Shown here: positions 1-7,598 of the stretch, in pieces | Numbering within the stretch: the stretch's first letter is position 1 | Layout: the number at the start of each line of letters is the position of its first letter | Assembly: GCA_021732805.1 (NCBI GenBank) | Contig: JAKFUJ010000057.1 | Span: 1 to 10,079 of the forward strand | Source: Betaproteobacteria bacterium | GTDB taxonomy: Bacteria; Pseudomonadota; Gammaproteobacteria; Burkholderiales; SG8-41 | Direction: 5' to 3' | Length of the DNA: 10,079 nt | Notes under the pieces: generated by a model | Seen by the model: the letters and a program-made list of their open reading frames with translations, nothing else | The model's database searches: none | Told to the model about the DNA's origin: nothing | Position numbers and translations under genes: made by a program

Positions 1-354
1 CGCATCGAAGATCTGCGCGCAGCGGCTGCGGTGGCGAAGGGGCGCAAGGTTGCCGGCAACGTGAAACTGGCGCTGGTGGTGCCCGGTTCCGGTATGGTGA
101 AAGCACAGGCCGAGCAGGAAGGGCTGGATCGCATATTTACCGAAGCCGGCTTCGAATGGCGTGAACCGGGCTGCTCGATGTGTCTGGGCATGAACGAGGA
201 CCAGCTGAGTCCGGGCGAGCGCTGTGCTTCGACCTCGAACCGCAATTTCGAAGGCCGTCAGGGTCCCGGCGGCAGAACGCATCTGGTGAGTCCGGCAATG
301 GCTGCGGCAGCGGCGGTTACCGGGCATTTTGTTGATGTACGCACTTTTGACTGA
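1..354 (+). CDS. leuC: 3-isopropylmalate dehydratase large subunit, C-terminal part (5' end outside window)
   Basis: This is the 3' end of leuC: 117 residues are visible in frame 1 up to the TGA at 352-354. With LeuD, LeuC isomerises 2-isopropylmalate to 3-isopropylmalate in cytoplasmic leucine synthesis. The family is related to aconitase and carries a 4Fe-4S cluster. Seen here is the CxxC pair in PGCSMCLGMN (visible residues 58 and 61), which in the family supplies two of the three cluster cysteines. It is followed by the substrate-site stretch with SNRNFEGRQG and the usual end LVSPAMAAAAAVTGHFVDVR. The third cysteine and the N-terminal domains lie upstream of the window. The next gene starts 11 nt downstream, consistent with a leu operon. 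Assignment is secure; the start cannot be seen. Confidence 0.97.
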   Translation, partial: RIEDLRAAAAVAKGRKVAGNVKLALVVPGSGMVKAQAEQEGLDRIFTEAGFEWREPGCSMCLGMNEDQLSPGERCASTSNRNFEGRQGPGGRTHLVSPAMAAAAAVTGHFVDVRTFD

Positions 355-365
355 TGGAGACGCAC

Positions 366-491
366 ATGAAACGTATTGCATGGTTGTTCGTGTTGTTGAG
401 CGTGGTGCTTGCCGGGTGTAATACCGTGCAGGGCCTCGGCAAGGATATCGAGAAAACCGGCGAGGCCATTCAGCGCAAGGCAGACAAGTAA
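366..491 (+). CDS. Entericidin A/B-like small lipoprotein
   Basis: This is a 41-residue ORF between leuC and leuD. It starts with ATG, has GGAGA (356-360) five bases upstream, and ends TAA at 489-491. The N-terminus MKRIAWLFVLLSVVLAGC is a lipoprotein signal peptide: basic n-region, hydrophobic core and lipobox LAGC, with Cys18 as the expected lipidated residue. The 24-residue mature part runs CNTVQGLGKDIEKTGEAIQR and ends in KADK; it is a short amphipathic, charged segment. The pattern GxGKDIEKxGEAI is typical of the entericidin A/B family, small membrane lipoproteins described in E. coli as an antidote/toxin pair. Only one copy is present here, so a toxin-antitoxin role is not supported. 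I recall similar genes at this position in other Betaproteobacteria, which suggests co-transcription with leu genes; its link to leucine synthesis is unknown. Confidence 0.85.
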   Translation: MKRIAWLFVLLSVVLAGCNTVQGLGKDIEKTGEAIQRKADK

Positions 492-499
492 CGTAACCG

Positions 500-1138
<639 letters not shown>

Positions 1139-1182
1139 TCAGGGTTGTTGCGCGTTTCCTGTTTTAATTTCACGGATTCAAA

Positions 1183-2247
1183 ATGAAAATCGCAGTTCTT
1201 GCCGGTGACGGCATCGGTCCCGAAATCGTCGGCCAGGCGCTGAAGGTGTTGCGCCGGCTGGCGGCGGATGGTCTCAAACTCGAATTCGAAGAAGCGCCGT
1301 TCGGCGGCGCCGGATTTGACGCGCATGGCGATCCGCTGCCGCCATCGACACTGAAGCTGGCGAAGGAAGCCGACGCCGTGTTGTGCGGCGCCGTCGGCGG
1401 CCCGAAATATGACGCACTGCCGCGGCCGCAGCGCCCGGAGCAGGGCATCCTGCGCATTCGCAAGGAACTCGGGCTGTTCGCCAACCTGCGTCCGGCGGTG
1501 CTGTATCCGGAACTGGTCAGTGCCTCGACGCTGAAGCCGGAAGTGGTGTCGGGTCTCGACCTGATGATCATCCGTGAACTGACCGGCGATATCTATTTCG
1601 GCGAGCCGCGCGGCCGGCGCGATAATGCACGCGGCGAGCGCGAGGGTTACGACACCATGCTGTATTCCGAGTCGGAGATCCGCCGCATTGCTGAAATCGG
1701 TTTCCAGACTGCGCTGAAACGCGGCAAAAAACTGTGTTCGGTCGACAAGGAAAACGTGCTCGAAACCAGCCGCTTCTGGCGCGAAATCGTCACTGATGTG
1801 GCGAAACAATATCCGGATGTCGCGCTGTCGCATATGTACGTCGACAACGCGGCGATGCAGCTGGTGCGCAATCCCAAGCAGTTTGACGTCATCGTCACCG
1901 GCAACATCTTCGGCGACATCCTGTCGGATGAAGCGTCGATGCTGACCGGATCAATCGGCATGCTGCCTTCAGCGTCGCTCAATTCCGGCGGCGGCGGGCT
2001 GTATGAGCCGATCCACGGTTCGGCCCCCGATATTGCCGGCAAAAACATCGCCAATCCGCTGGCCACCATCTTGTCGTCAGCCATGATGCTGCGTTACACG
2101 TTCAACAAGGATGAGTGGGCGTACCGTATCGAGGCGGCGGTGAAAAGCGTGCTGGCGGCGGGTTACCGCACACCGGATATCGACGAACCCGGTGCGCGCG
2201 AGGTGGGAACTGTCGAGATGGGCGACGCGGTGGTTGCTGCGCTGTAA
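1183..2247 (+). CDS. leuB: 3-isopropylmalate dehydrogenase
   Basis: This 354-residue, NAD-dependent enzyme oxidatively decarboxylates 3-isopropylmalate to 2-ketoisocaproate, the third specific step of leucine synthesis; it works as a cytoplasmic homodimer. Family landmarks visible: start MKIAVLAGDGIGPEI, GAVGGPKYD (69-77), the substrate arginine region GILRIRKELGLFANLRP (88-104) and RELTGDIYFGEPRG (131-144) with catalytic Tyr138. Also present are DKENVLETS with Lys189, the metal-binding aspartates at 221, 245 and 249, and the NAD-site loop HGSAPDIAGKNIANP, whose Asp283 indicates NAD rather than NADP. No key residue is missing. A 44-nt gap separates it from leuD. ACGGA six bases before the ATG is a weak ribosome-binding site. 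Confidence 0.98.
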   Translation: MKIAVLAGDGIGPEIVGQALKVLRRLAADGLKLEFEEAPFGGAGFDAHGDPLPPSTLKLAKEADAVLCGAVGGPKYDALPRPQRPEQGILRIRKELGLFANLRPAVLYPELVSASTLKPEVVSGLDLMIIRELTGDIYFGEPRGRRDNARGEREGYDTMLYSESEIRRIAEIGFQTALKRGKKLCSVDKENVLETSRFWREIVTDVAKQYPDVALSHMYVDNAAMQLVRNPKQFDVIVTGNIFGDILSDEASMLTGSIGMLPSASLNSGGGGLYEPIHGSAPDIAGKNIANPLATILSSAMMLRYTFNKDEWAYRIEAAVKSVLAAGYRTPDIDEPGAREVGTVEMGDAVVAAL

Positions 2248-2288
2248 TGGTTGATTTGATGTAATATGTTGTTTTAAAAGGTGTTTTC

Positions 2289-3449
2289 ATGAAGAAAGTC
2301 GGTATCATCGGGTGGCGCGGCATGGTCGGCTCAGTGCTCGTGGAGCGGATGCGGGCAGAGCGGGATTTTGATCTGGTCGTGCCCACATTTTTCTCGACGT
2401 CCCAAGCGGGTGGCCGCGGGCCTGACATCGGGCGCGACACCGGCAAGGTTGCCGACGCCAGCAGCATCGATGCGCTGGCGGCGATGGACGTGCTGATTTC
2501 CTGCCAGGGTGGGGATTACACCAACGCGATCTTCCCCAAGCTGCGGGCTGCAGACTGGGATGGTTACTGGATTGATGCCGCTTCGGCGCTGCGCATGCAG
2601 CCGGATGCGGTGATCGTTCTCGACCCGGTGAACCGCGAGGTGATTGACGCAGCGCTGGTCAAGGGTGTGAAAAATTACATCGGCGGCAACTGCACGGTGA
2701 GCCTGATGCTGATGGCGATGGCCGGCTTGTTCAAGGCCGGGCTGGTCGAATGGATGACTGCAATGACCTATCAGGCAGCTTCTGGCGCCGGCGCTGCCAA
2801 TATGCGTGAACTGGTGGCGCAGATGGGCGCGGTCCATGCCGCGGCAAAACCGCTGCTCGACAATCCGGCGTCCGCCATTCTCGAACTCGACCGCAAGGTG
2901 GCGGATACGTTGCGCAGTGGCGGCGTGCCGACCGAGCAGTTCGGCCAACCGCTGGCGGGCAGCCTGCTGCCGTGGATCGACAAGGACCTCGGCAACGGCC
3001 AGAGCAAGGAAGAATGGAAGAGCATGGCCGAAACCAACAAGATACTTGGCCTGGAGGCGAATCCGTTGCCGATCGACGGTGTCTGCGTGCGCGTCGGCGC
3101 GATGCGTTGTCACAGCCAGGCGCTGACGGTCAAACTGACCCGCGATGTGCCGCTGGCCGAAATCGAACAGTTGCTGGCCGGGGCCAACGACTGGGTCAAG
3201 GTAATACCGAACCAGCGCGAAGCTACGCTGAGCGGTCTGACGCCTACGGCAGTGACCGGAACGCTGTCAGTGCCGGTGGGGCGTTTGCGCAAGCTGCCGA
3301 TGGGCGGCGAATACCTTGCGGCCTTTACCGTTGGTGACCAGTTGTTATGGGGGGCTGCTGAGCCGCTGCGCCGCATGCTGCGCATCGTGCTCGAAGCCGA
3401 TGCTGCACCGCGGTCCAAGGCTGTCGTGCGCACACCGGTCAGCGCCTGA
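2289..3449 (+). CDS. asd: Aspartate-semialdehyde dehydrogenase
   Basis: This enzyme reduces L-beta-aspartyl phosphate to L-aspartate-4-semialdehyde with NADPH, the branch point to lysine/diaminopimelate, threonine and methionine; the family is usually essential because it feeds peptidoglycan. The 386-residue protein matches the Gram-negative (E. coli-type) subfamily. The Rossmann motif VGIIGWRGMVGSVL is at residues 4-17. The nucleophile is Cys135 in GGNCTVSLML, the same number as in E. coli. GAGAANMREL is at 165-174. Arg268 and His275 in RVGAMRCHSQALTVKL correspond to the E. coli substrate arginine and catalytic base. A Shine-Dalgarno AAAAGG (2276-2281) lies seven bases before the ATG. The 41-nt gap after leuB has no terminator, so asd probably shares the leu transcript. 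About 15 alanine/arginine-rich residues extend past the conserved core. Confidence 0.98.
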   Translation: MKKVGIIGWRGMVGSVLVERMRAERDFDLVVPTFFSTSQAGGRGPDIGRDTGKVADASSIDALAAMDVLISCQGGDYTNAIFPKLRAADWDGYWIDAASALRMQPDAVIVLDPVNREVIDAALVKGVKNYIGGNCTVSLMLMAMAGLFKAGLVEWMTAMTYQAASGAGAANMRELVAQMGAVHAAAKPLLDNPASAILELDRKVADTLRSGGVPTEQFGQPLAGSLLPWIDKDLGNGQSKEEWKSMAETNKILGLEANPLPIDGVCVRVGAMRCHSQALTVKLTRDVPLAEIEQLLAGANDWVKVIPNQREATLSGLTPTAVTGTLSVPVGRLRKLPMGGEYLAAFTVGDQLLWGAAEPLRRMLRIVLEADAAPRSKAVVRTPVSA

Positions 3450-3551
3450 TCGGGTGAGCGGCCCCGTCAGATGGCCAGTGCCGGCAGACCAAGCCGAAAT
3501 GCGGAATTTCCTTTAAAAAATATGTGGTTGGGCGGCAACATTCGAGGTTTT

Positions 3552-3584
3552 GTTAGCTTGCATGCCTAACTGATTGATGCTAAC
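3552..3584. repeat. Inverted repeat GTTAGC/GCTAAC upstream of fimV
   Basis: GTTAGC (3552-3557) and GCTAAC (3579-3584) form a perfect 6-bp inverted repeat with a 21-bp spacer. Inside it are the palindrome GCATGC (3560-3565) and a second half-site-like copy, CCTAAC (3565-3570). ATGCCTAAC (3562-3570) and ATGCTAAC (3577-3584) are near-identical direct copies 15 bp apart. It lies in the asd-fimV gap, just downstream of an AT-rich tract (3511-3523). It could be an operator or a leader structure. It overlaps alternative fimV starts, which supports the later start if it is regulatory. Function unproven. Confidence 0.35.
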
Positions 3585-3610
3585 TTTCTTGTCCCACAAA
3601 AAAATGATAC

Positions 3611-3615
3611 GGGAG
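3611..3615 (+). promoter_or_regulatory. Ribosome-binding site choosing the fimV GTG start
   Basis: GGGAG lies six bases before GTG 3622. The upstream in-frame candidates TTG 3574, ATG 3577 and ATG 3604 have no purine-rich Shine-Dalgarno at a useful distance. Starting at 3622 also gives a compact signal peptide (24 residues ending THA) instead of one with a long charged extension. This is inference from sequence only. Confidence 0.6.
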
Positions 3616-3621
3616 CGGTTC

Positions 3622-6087
3622 GTGCGCACATTTACTCTTGGCAAGGCACTGGCTGTCGCATTGCTGCTGCTCACGCCGTGGTTCACGCATGCGGCCGGTC
3701 TGGGGCGGCTTAACGTGCAATCGAGCCTCGGGCAGCCGCTGAGCGCCGAGGTTGACCTGGTTGTCAGGGGTGATGAAGCTTCGACTCTGGCGGCGCGGTT
3801 GGCCTCGCCCGATGCTTATCAGCAGGCGAATCTGCAATACAACGCGAGTGTGACCGGTATCAAACTCAGCATTGAAAAACGCCCGAACGGGCAGTCCTAT
3901 ATCAAGATTACCGGCAATCGTCCGGTGAATGAGCCGTTTGTTGATCTGCTGATCGAATTGTCCTGGTCCGGCGGCAAACTGGTTCGTGAATACACCGCGC
4001 TGCTTGATCCGCCGGGTTATGGCCAGCAGGCGGCGGCAGTCGCACCGGCAGCTCCGCGTGCCGCCCCCGAATCGCGACCGATTGCTGCACCTGCACCGGT
4101 GGCCAAATCCGCGCCCGTAGTATCCGGCAGCACCAAAGCCCAGGAATATGGCCCGATCGCCAAAGGTGAAACACTGGGCAAGATTGCGGCCAGCCTGAAA
4201 CCCGAAGGTGTATCGCTGGAGCAGATGCTGGTCGGTCTGTATCGCAGCAATCCCGATGCATTCATCAACAAGAACATGAATCTGGTGAAGTCCGGCAAGA
4301 TTCTGCGTATTCCGGATGCGCAGGAACTCGCCACGATCAGTCAGGGCGAAGCGATGAAGGAATACCGCGCGCAAGTTGCTGATTGGCGCGCATACAGCGG
4401 CCGTGTTGCCGATACGGCCGGGCAGTCGCCCGAGGGAGCCGCCACCGCGCGTGGGCGAATCACCGCAAAGGTCGATGATCCTGCTGCAGCCGAAGGCAAG
4501 GATGTCGTCAAACTGTCCAAAGGTGAACCGGGCAAAGGCGAAAAACCCCTGACCGGTGCGGCCCGTGCGCGTGCGTTGCAGGAAGAACTGGTTGCGCGCA
4601 ACAAGGAGCTTGCCGAAGCCAACGAACGTATTACACAGCTCGAAAAAACCATCAAGGACACGCAAAAACTTGTTGAACTGAAAAGCCCGGGCATGGCTGC
4701 AGCACAGCAAAAAGCGGAGGCAGCGAAAGCCGATGCAGCAAAGTCCGCGAAGGCGGAACCTGCAAAAGTTGAGCCTGTGAAGCCGGCGCCGACGAAAGCT
4801 GAACCGCCCAAGTCCGATGCGGTGCCGGCACCGAAAACTGAAGCCAAGCCTGCTCCGACGCCTCCGGCAGATGCCAACAAAGATGCGCCTGCTGCTGTGA
4901 CGGGTGACAAGCCGGCCGCAGAGGCAAACCCGGCGCCGAAACCGAAACCCAAGTTTGTTGCACCTCCACCCCCGCCCCCCGAGCCGGACTTGATGGACAT
5001 GGCGATGGACAATCTGCCGTTGATCGGTGGCGGTTTGGCGGCACTGGTGTTGGGCGGCGTGGGTATTGCCGCGTTGCGTCGCCGCCGCGCGCGTGCCGGG
5101 GACGATGATGAATCACCGCTGGTGGCGCCGACCATGGGCGCCGCTGCTTCAGTCGCCGCTGCCGACATGGGCGATACCACGATAATGGCAGCCGTACCGG
5201 CTTCCGATGAGGTGGATCCGGTTGCCGAAGCCGAAGTGTACATAGCTTATGGCCGCGATGGTCAAGCTGAAGAAATTCTGAAGGAGGCGATGGCCAAGGA
5301 TCCTGCCCGCCAGGATGTTCAGGTAAAACTGGCAGAGGTATATGCGGCTCGCCAGGATGTGACGGCATTTGCCCCGATTGCCGAATCCGTCAATGCGCTG
5401 AGCGGCGGATCAGGAGATCACTGGATCAAGGTTGCAGCGCTGGGTTATGCGCTGGATCCCGCCAATCCTCTTTATGCGGAGGGCAAGGATGCGGCGCCCG
5501 CGATGATTTCCGACGACAGTCCCACCGGCACCGATCTTGATTTCGATCTGGGAGGAGACACCGCGTACGCACCGGACATCGCGCTGGATGCCGACCCTGC
5601 CGGTCAGCAAACGGAAGTGGGTGGCATGCAGGAAATGGCCGCTGCAGCCGAAGCGGGCGTGACACCGGTGGAACCGGCCATGCCGGACTTCAATCTGGAT
5701 CTGCCGGCTGGTTCGCAAACCGACATTGCGCTTGATGCGGCGCCGACCGATGCTCCCGCCGATATTGATTTCAATCTCGATTTGCCGGCGATCGATGCGC
5801 CAGCAGCAGCGGCGGAGCCTGCTGCTCCCGCGGCAGATCCCGGACTGGACTTCAAAATTGATGTTGGCGATCTCAACATCAACCTGGATGAGCCTTCGAC
5901 TGCTGCAGCCCCGGCGGAGGGCAAGGACGGACACTGGTATGACGTTCAGCAGAAATTTGATCTGGCCAAAGCCTATCAGGAGATGGGTGATAACGATGGC
6001 GCCCGGGAAATCCTGCAGGAGGTGCTGAAGGAAGGCGATACGGGTCAAAAGGATCAGGCGCAGAAGCTGCTCGGCGCTCTCGGTTAA
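3622..6087 (+). CDS. fimV: FimV/HubP-type polar scaffold protein with LysM domain and TPR C-terminus
   Basis: From GTG 3622 the protein has 821 residues; starts at 3604, 3577 or 3574 would add 6 to 16. Visible in order: a signal peptide (1-24, cleavage after THA); the FimV N-terminal domain beginning AGLGRLNVQSSLGQPLSAEV; and a LysM-like peptidoglycan-binding domain at about 175-231 (GETLGKIAASL to GKILRIP). Next come a predicted coiled coil (312-354), an Ala/Pro/Lys-rich linker ending in six prolines, and one membrane segment (about 464-484) followed by RRRRAR as the cytoplasmic anchor. The cytoplasmic part is acidic, with TPR-like helices at 530-618, DFxLD repeats, and the conserved end FDLAKAYQEMGDNDGAREIL. 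The family (FimV in Pseudomonas, HubP in Vibrio, TspA in Neisseria) organises the cell pole and supports type IV pili. Position between asd and truA matches Pseudomonas. The exact start is uncertain. Confidence 0.93.
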   Translation: MRTFTLGKALAVALLLLTPWFTHAAGLGRLNVQSSLGQPLSAEVDLVVRGDEASTLAARLASPDAYQQANLQYNASVTGIKLSIEKRPNGQSYIKITGNRPVNEPFVDLLIELSWSGGKLVREYTALLDPPGYGQQAAAVAPAAPRAAPESRPIAAPAPVAKSAPVVSGSTKAQEYGPIAKGETLGKIAASLKPEGVSLEQMLVGLYRSNPDAFINKNMNLVKSGKILRIPDAQELATISQGEAMKEYRAQVADWRAYSGRVADTAGQSPEGAATARGRITAKVDDPAAAEGKDVVKLSKGEPGKGEKPLTGAARARALQEELVARNKELAEANERITQLEKTIKDTQKLVELKSPGMAAAQQKAEAAKADAAKSAKAEPAKVEPVKPAPTKAEPPKSDAVPAPKTEAKPAPTPPADANKDAPAAVTGDKPAAEANPAPKPKPKFVAPPPPPPEPDLMDMAMDNLPLIGGGLAALVLGGVGIAALRRRRARAGDDDESPLVAPTMGAAASVAAADMGDTTIMAAVPASDEVDPVAEAEVYIAYGRDGQAEEILKEAMAKDPARQDVQVKLAEVYAARQDVTAFAPIAESVNALSGGSGDHWIKVAALGYALDPANPLYAEGKDAAPAMISDDSPTGTDLDFDLGGDTAYAPDIALDADPAGQQTEVGGMQEMAAAAEAGVTPVEPAMPDFNLDLPAGSQTDIALDAAPTDAPADIDFNLDLPAIDAPAAAAEPAAPAADPGLDFKIDVGDLNINLDEPSTAAAPAEGKDGHWYDVQQKFDLAKAYQEMGDNDGAREILQEVLKEGDTGQKDQAQKLLGALG
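5536..5883 (+). repeat. Degenerate DFxLD repeats in the cytoplasmic part of FimV
   Basis: Four copies of a short acidic motif recur: LDFDLGGD, PDFNLDLPA, IDFNLDLPA and LDFKIDVGD, at residues of about 639, 688, 715 and 742 in the 821-residue numbering. The two central copies are nearly identical at DNA level (5686-5709 and 5767-5790), which suggests recent duplication or recombination. The spacers are Ala/Pro/Asp-rich and probably unstructured. The repeats may be short docking motifs for partner proteins; that is inference. Confidence 0.6.
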
Positions 6088-6110
6088 TCGCGTTGCCCCG
6101 CCTGAAACAG

Positions 6111-6144
6111 ACCGCGGCAGCGTAACTGCCGCGGTTTCTTTTTT
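6111..6144 (+). terminator. Rho-independent terminator after fimV
   Basis: ACCGCGGCAG (6111-6120) pairs perfectly with CTGCCGCGGT (6126-6135) around a five-base loop, CGTAA. The T-rich run TTCTTTTTT (6136-6144) follows directly. It starts 23 nt after the fimV stop and is the only strong intrinsic terminator I see in the window. It separates the leu-asd-fimV half from truA-trp-accD. Confidence 0.93.
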
Positions 6145-6168
6145 GGGGAACGCAACACGACAACAAGT

Positions 6169-6182
6169 GGAGGAATTTCTCC
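6169..6182 (+). promoter_or_regulatory. truA Shine-Dalgarno inside a small hairpin
   Basis: GGAGG (6169-6173) is the strong ribosome-binding site for truA, ten bases before GTG 6184. In GGAGGAATTTCTCC the SD can pair with TCTCC through four Watson-Crick pairs and one G-T pair, leaving an AATT loop. The spacing favours GTG 6184 over ATG 6190, which would be 16 bases away. The hairpin is short, and whether it lowers translation is unknown. Confidence 0.5.
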
Positions 6183-6183
6183 G

Positions 6184-6981
6184 GTGAGAATGGCGCTCGG
6201 CATCGAATATGACGGCAACGGTTTTTGCGGTTGGCAGACCCAGCCGTCGGGATGCGCCGTGCAGGATCGGCTGGAGGCGGCGCTGGCGACAGTCGCCGGC
6301 GTGCCGGTGGCGACCATCTGCGCGGGACGCACCGATGCCGGTGTTCATGCCCTGGGGCAGGTCGTGCATTTTGATTGTGCCGTTGAGCGTCCTCTGAGCG
6401 CCTGGGTGCGCGGCGTCAACGCGTTGCTGCCGCCGGCGATGGCAGTGACCTGGGCGCAACCGGTTCCCGAGGATTTCCACGCGCGGTTTTCCGCGCGGGC
6501 GCGGGCATATCGCTATGTGCTGCTGAATGCCGCTGTGCGTCCAGCCGCGGATCATGGCCGCGTTGGCTGGTTTCACCTGCCGCTGGATATCGCACGGATG
6601 CGCGCTGCTGCGGCCTGTCTGGTCGGTGATCATGATTTCACCGCGTTTCGCGCTGCCGAGTGCCAGGCGAAATCACCGGTGAGGACCTTGCACGAAGTCA
6701 GCGTCGAGCAGGCGGGGCCGTATGTAATATTCGGATTCCGCGCCAATGCTTTCCTGCATCACATGGTGCGCAACCTCGTCGGCAGCCTGGTTTATGTCGG
6801 CAAAGGCAAACATGCGCCGCAATGGATGGCTGAAGTGCTGCAGGGACGGGATCGCTCGCAGGCAGCGCCGACTTTTGATGCGTCAGGCCTGTATCTGATG
6901 CGTGTTGATTACGAAAACCGCTGGACATTGCCGGCGCCGCGACTCCACGCGCCGCAACTGGTCCATGCCATTGTTGATTAA
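6184..6981 (+). CDS. truA: tRNA pseudouridine(38-40) synthase
   Basis: TruA converts uridines 38-40 in the anticodon arm of many tRNAs to pseudouridine. The 265-residue length is normal. Seen here: MRMALGIEYDGNGFCGWQ at the start, CAGRTDAGVHALGQVVHFD with catalytic Asp51 (E. coli Asp60), and FHARFSARARAYRYVLLN. Further on are GDHDFTAFRA and the C-terminal NAFLHHMVRNLVGSLVYVGKGK motif. The GTG start is chosen because it gives the family N-terminus MRxALGIEYDG and suits GGAGG at 6169; ATG 6190 two codons later is the alternative. It follows fimV as in Pseudomonas and leads a dense unit with trpF seven bases downstream. It is separated from fimV by a strong terminator, yet no clear promoter lies in the 39 nt between. 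Confidence 0.98.
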   Translation: MRMALGIEYDGNGFCGWQTQPSGCAVQDRLEAALATVAGVPVATICAGRTDAGVHALGQVVHFDCAVERPLSAWVRGVNALLPPAMAVTWAQPVPEDFHARFSARARAYRYVLLNAAVRPAADHGRVGWFHLPLDIARMRAAAACLVGDHDFTAFRAAECQAKSPVRTLHEVSVEQAGPYVIFGFRANAFLHHMVRNLVGSLVYVGKGKHAPQWMAEVLQGRDRSQAAPTFDASGLYLMRVDYENRWTLPAPRLHAPQLVHAIVD

Positions 6982-6988
6982 AGCGGAT

Positions 6989-7598
6989 ATGAATACACGT
7001 GTAAAAATCTGCGGCATCACCCGAGTCGAAGATGCACTGATGGCGGCGAGGTTGGGCGCGCATGCCATCGGACTGGTTTTTTATGACGGCAGCCCGCGGG
7101 TAGTGACTCCGGCGCAGGCTCGCGTCATCATTGATGCGTTGCCGCCGTTTGTGATGACGGTGGGTCTGTTCGTCAACGCAGATGCGCAGACTGTTCGCAA
7201 AACCGTTGCTGCAGCGCCGGTGCAACTGCTGCAGTTTCACGGCGACGAAACTCCGGAATTCTGCGGCGGATTTGACTTGCCTTACCTGCGCGCGGTGCGG
7301 GTCAGGGCGGAGATCGATTTGTTACAATACGCACGCGAATTTTGTGCGGCCAAAGGCCTGTTGCTGGATGCCTGGGTCGAGGGCGCGCGCGGCGGCACCG
7401 GTTGCGTTTTTGACTGGTCGCTGATTCCCCGCGATTTGCCGGCGCCCGTGGTCCTGTCGGGCGGACTCGACCCTGACAATGTGGAGCAGGCGGTGCGGCG
7501 GGTACAGCCGTGGGCTGTCGATGTGTCCAGTGGTGTGGAGTCGGCGAAGGGCATCAAGGATGCCGGGAAAATGGAAGCTTTCATGACTGGAGTGCACA

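Noticed and set aside
366..491. Entericidin toxin-antitoxin module
   Set aside because: Only a single small lipoprotein gene is present; there is no second entericidin-like ORF nearby on either strand.
1145..1168. Possible leuB promoter, TTGTTG with TTTAAT
   Set aside because: The spacer is only 12 bp, too short for a sigma-70 promoter.
2251..2278. Possible asd promoter, TTGATT with TTTAAA 16 bp apart
   Set aside because: The -10 candidate overlaps the asd Shine-Dalgarno, so a transcript from it would begin too close to the ATG to include the ribosome-binding site.
3450..3510. Possible terminator after asd
   Set aside because: GGCC repeats (about 3463 and 3474) give only a 4-bp stem with a 9-base loop, and there is no following T-run. 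GAAAT/ATTTC near 3496-3509 is also too short.
4341..5243. A 300-residue open frame on the minus strand opposite fimV
   Set aside because: Its Ala/Ser/Gly-rich product mirrors the Ala/Pro/Lys-rich linker of FimV, and the + strand frame has clear family domains. It is a composition shadow.
6902..6988. N-terminal extension of trpF by 29 residues
   Set aside because: The extension lies within truA, has no family similarity, and MNTRVKICGITR at 6989 is the standard TrpF start.
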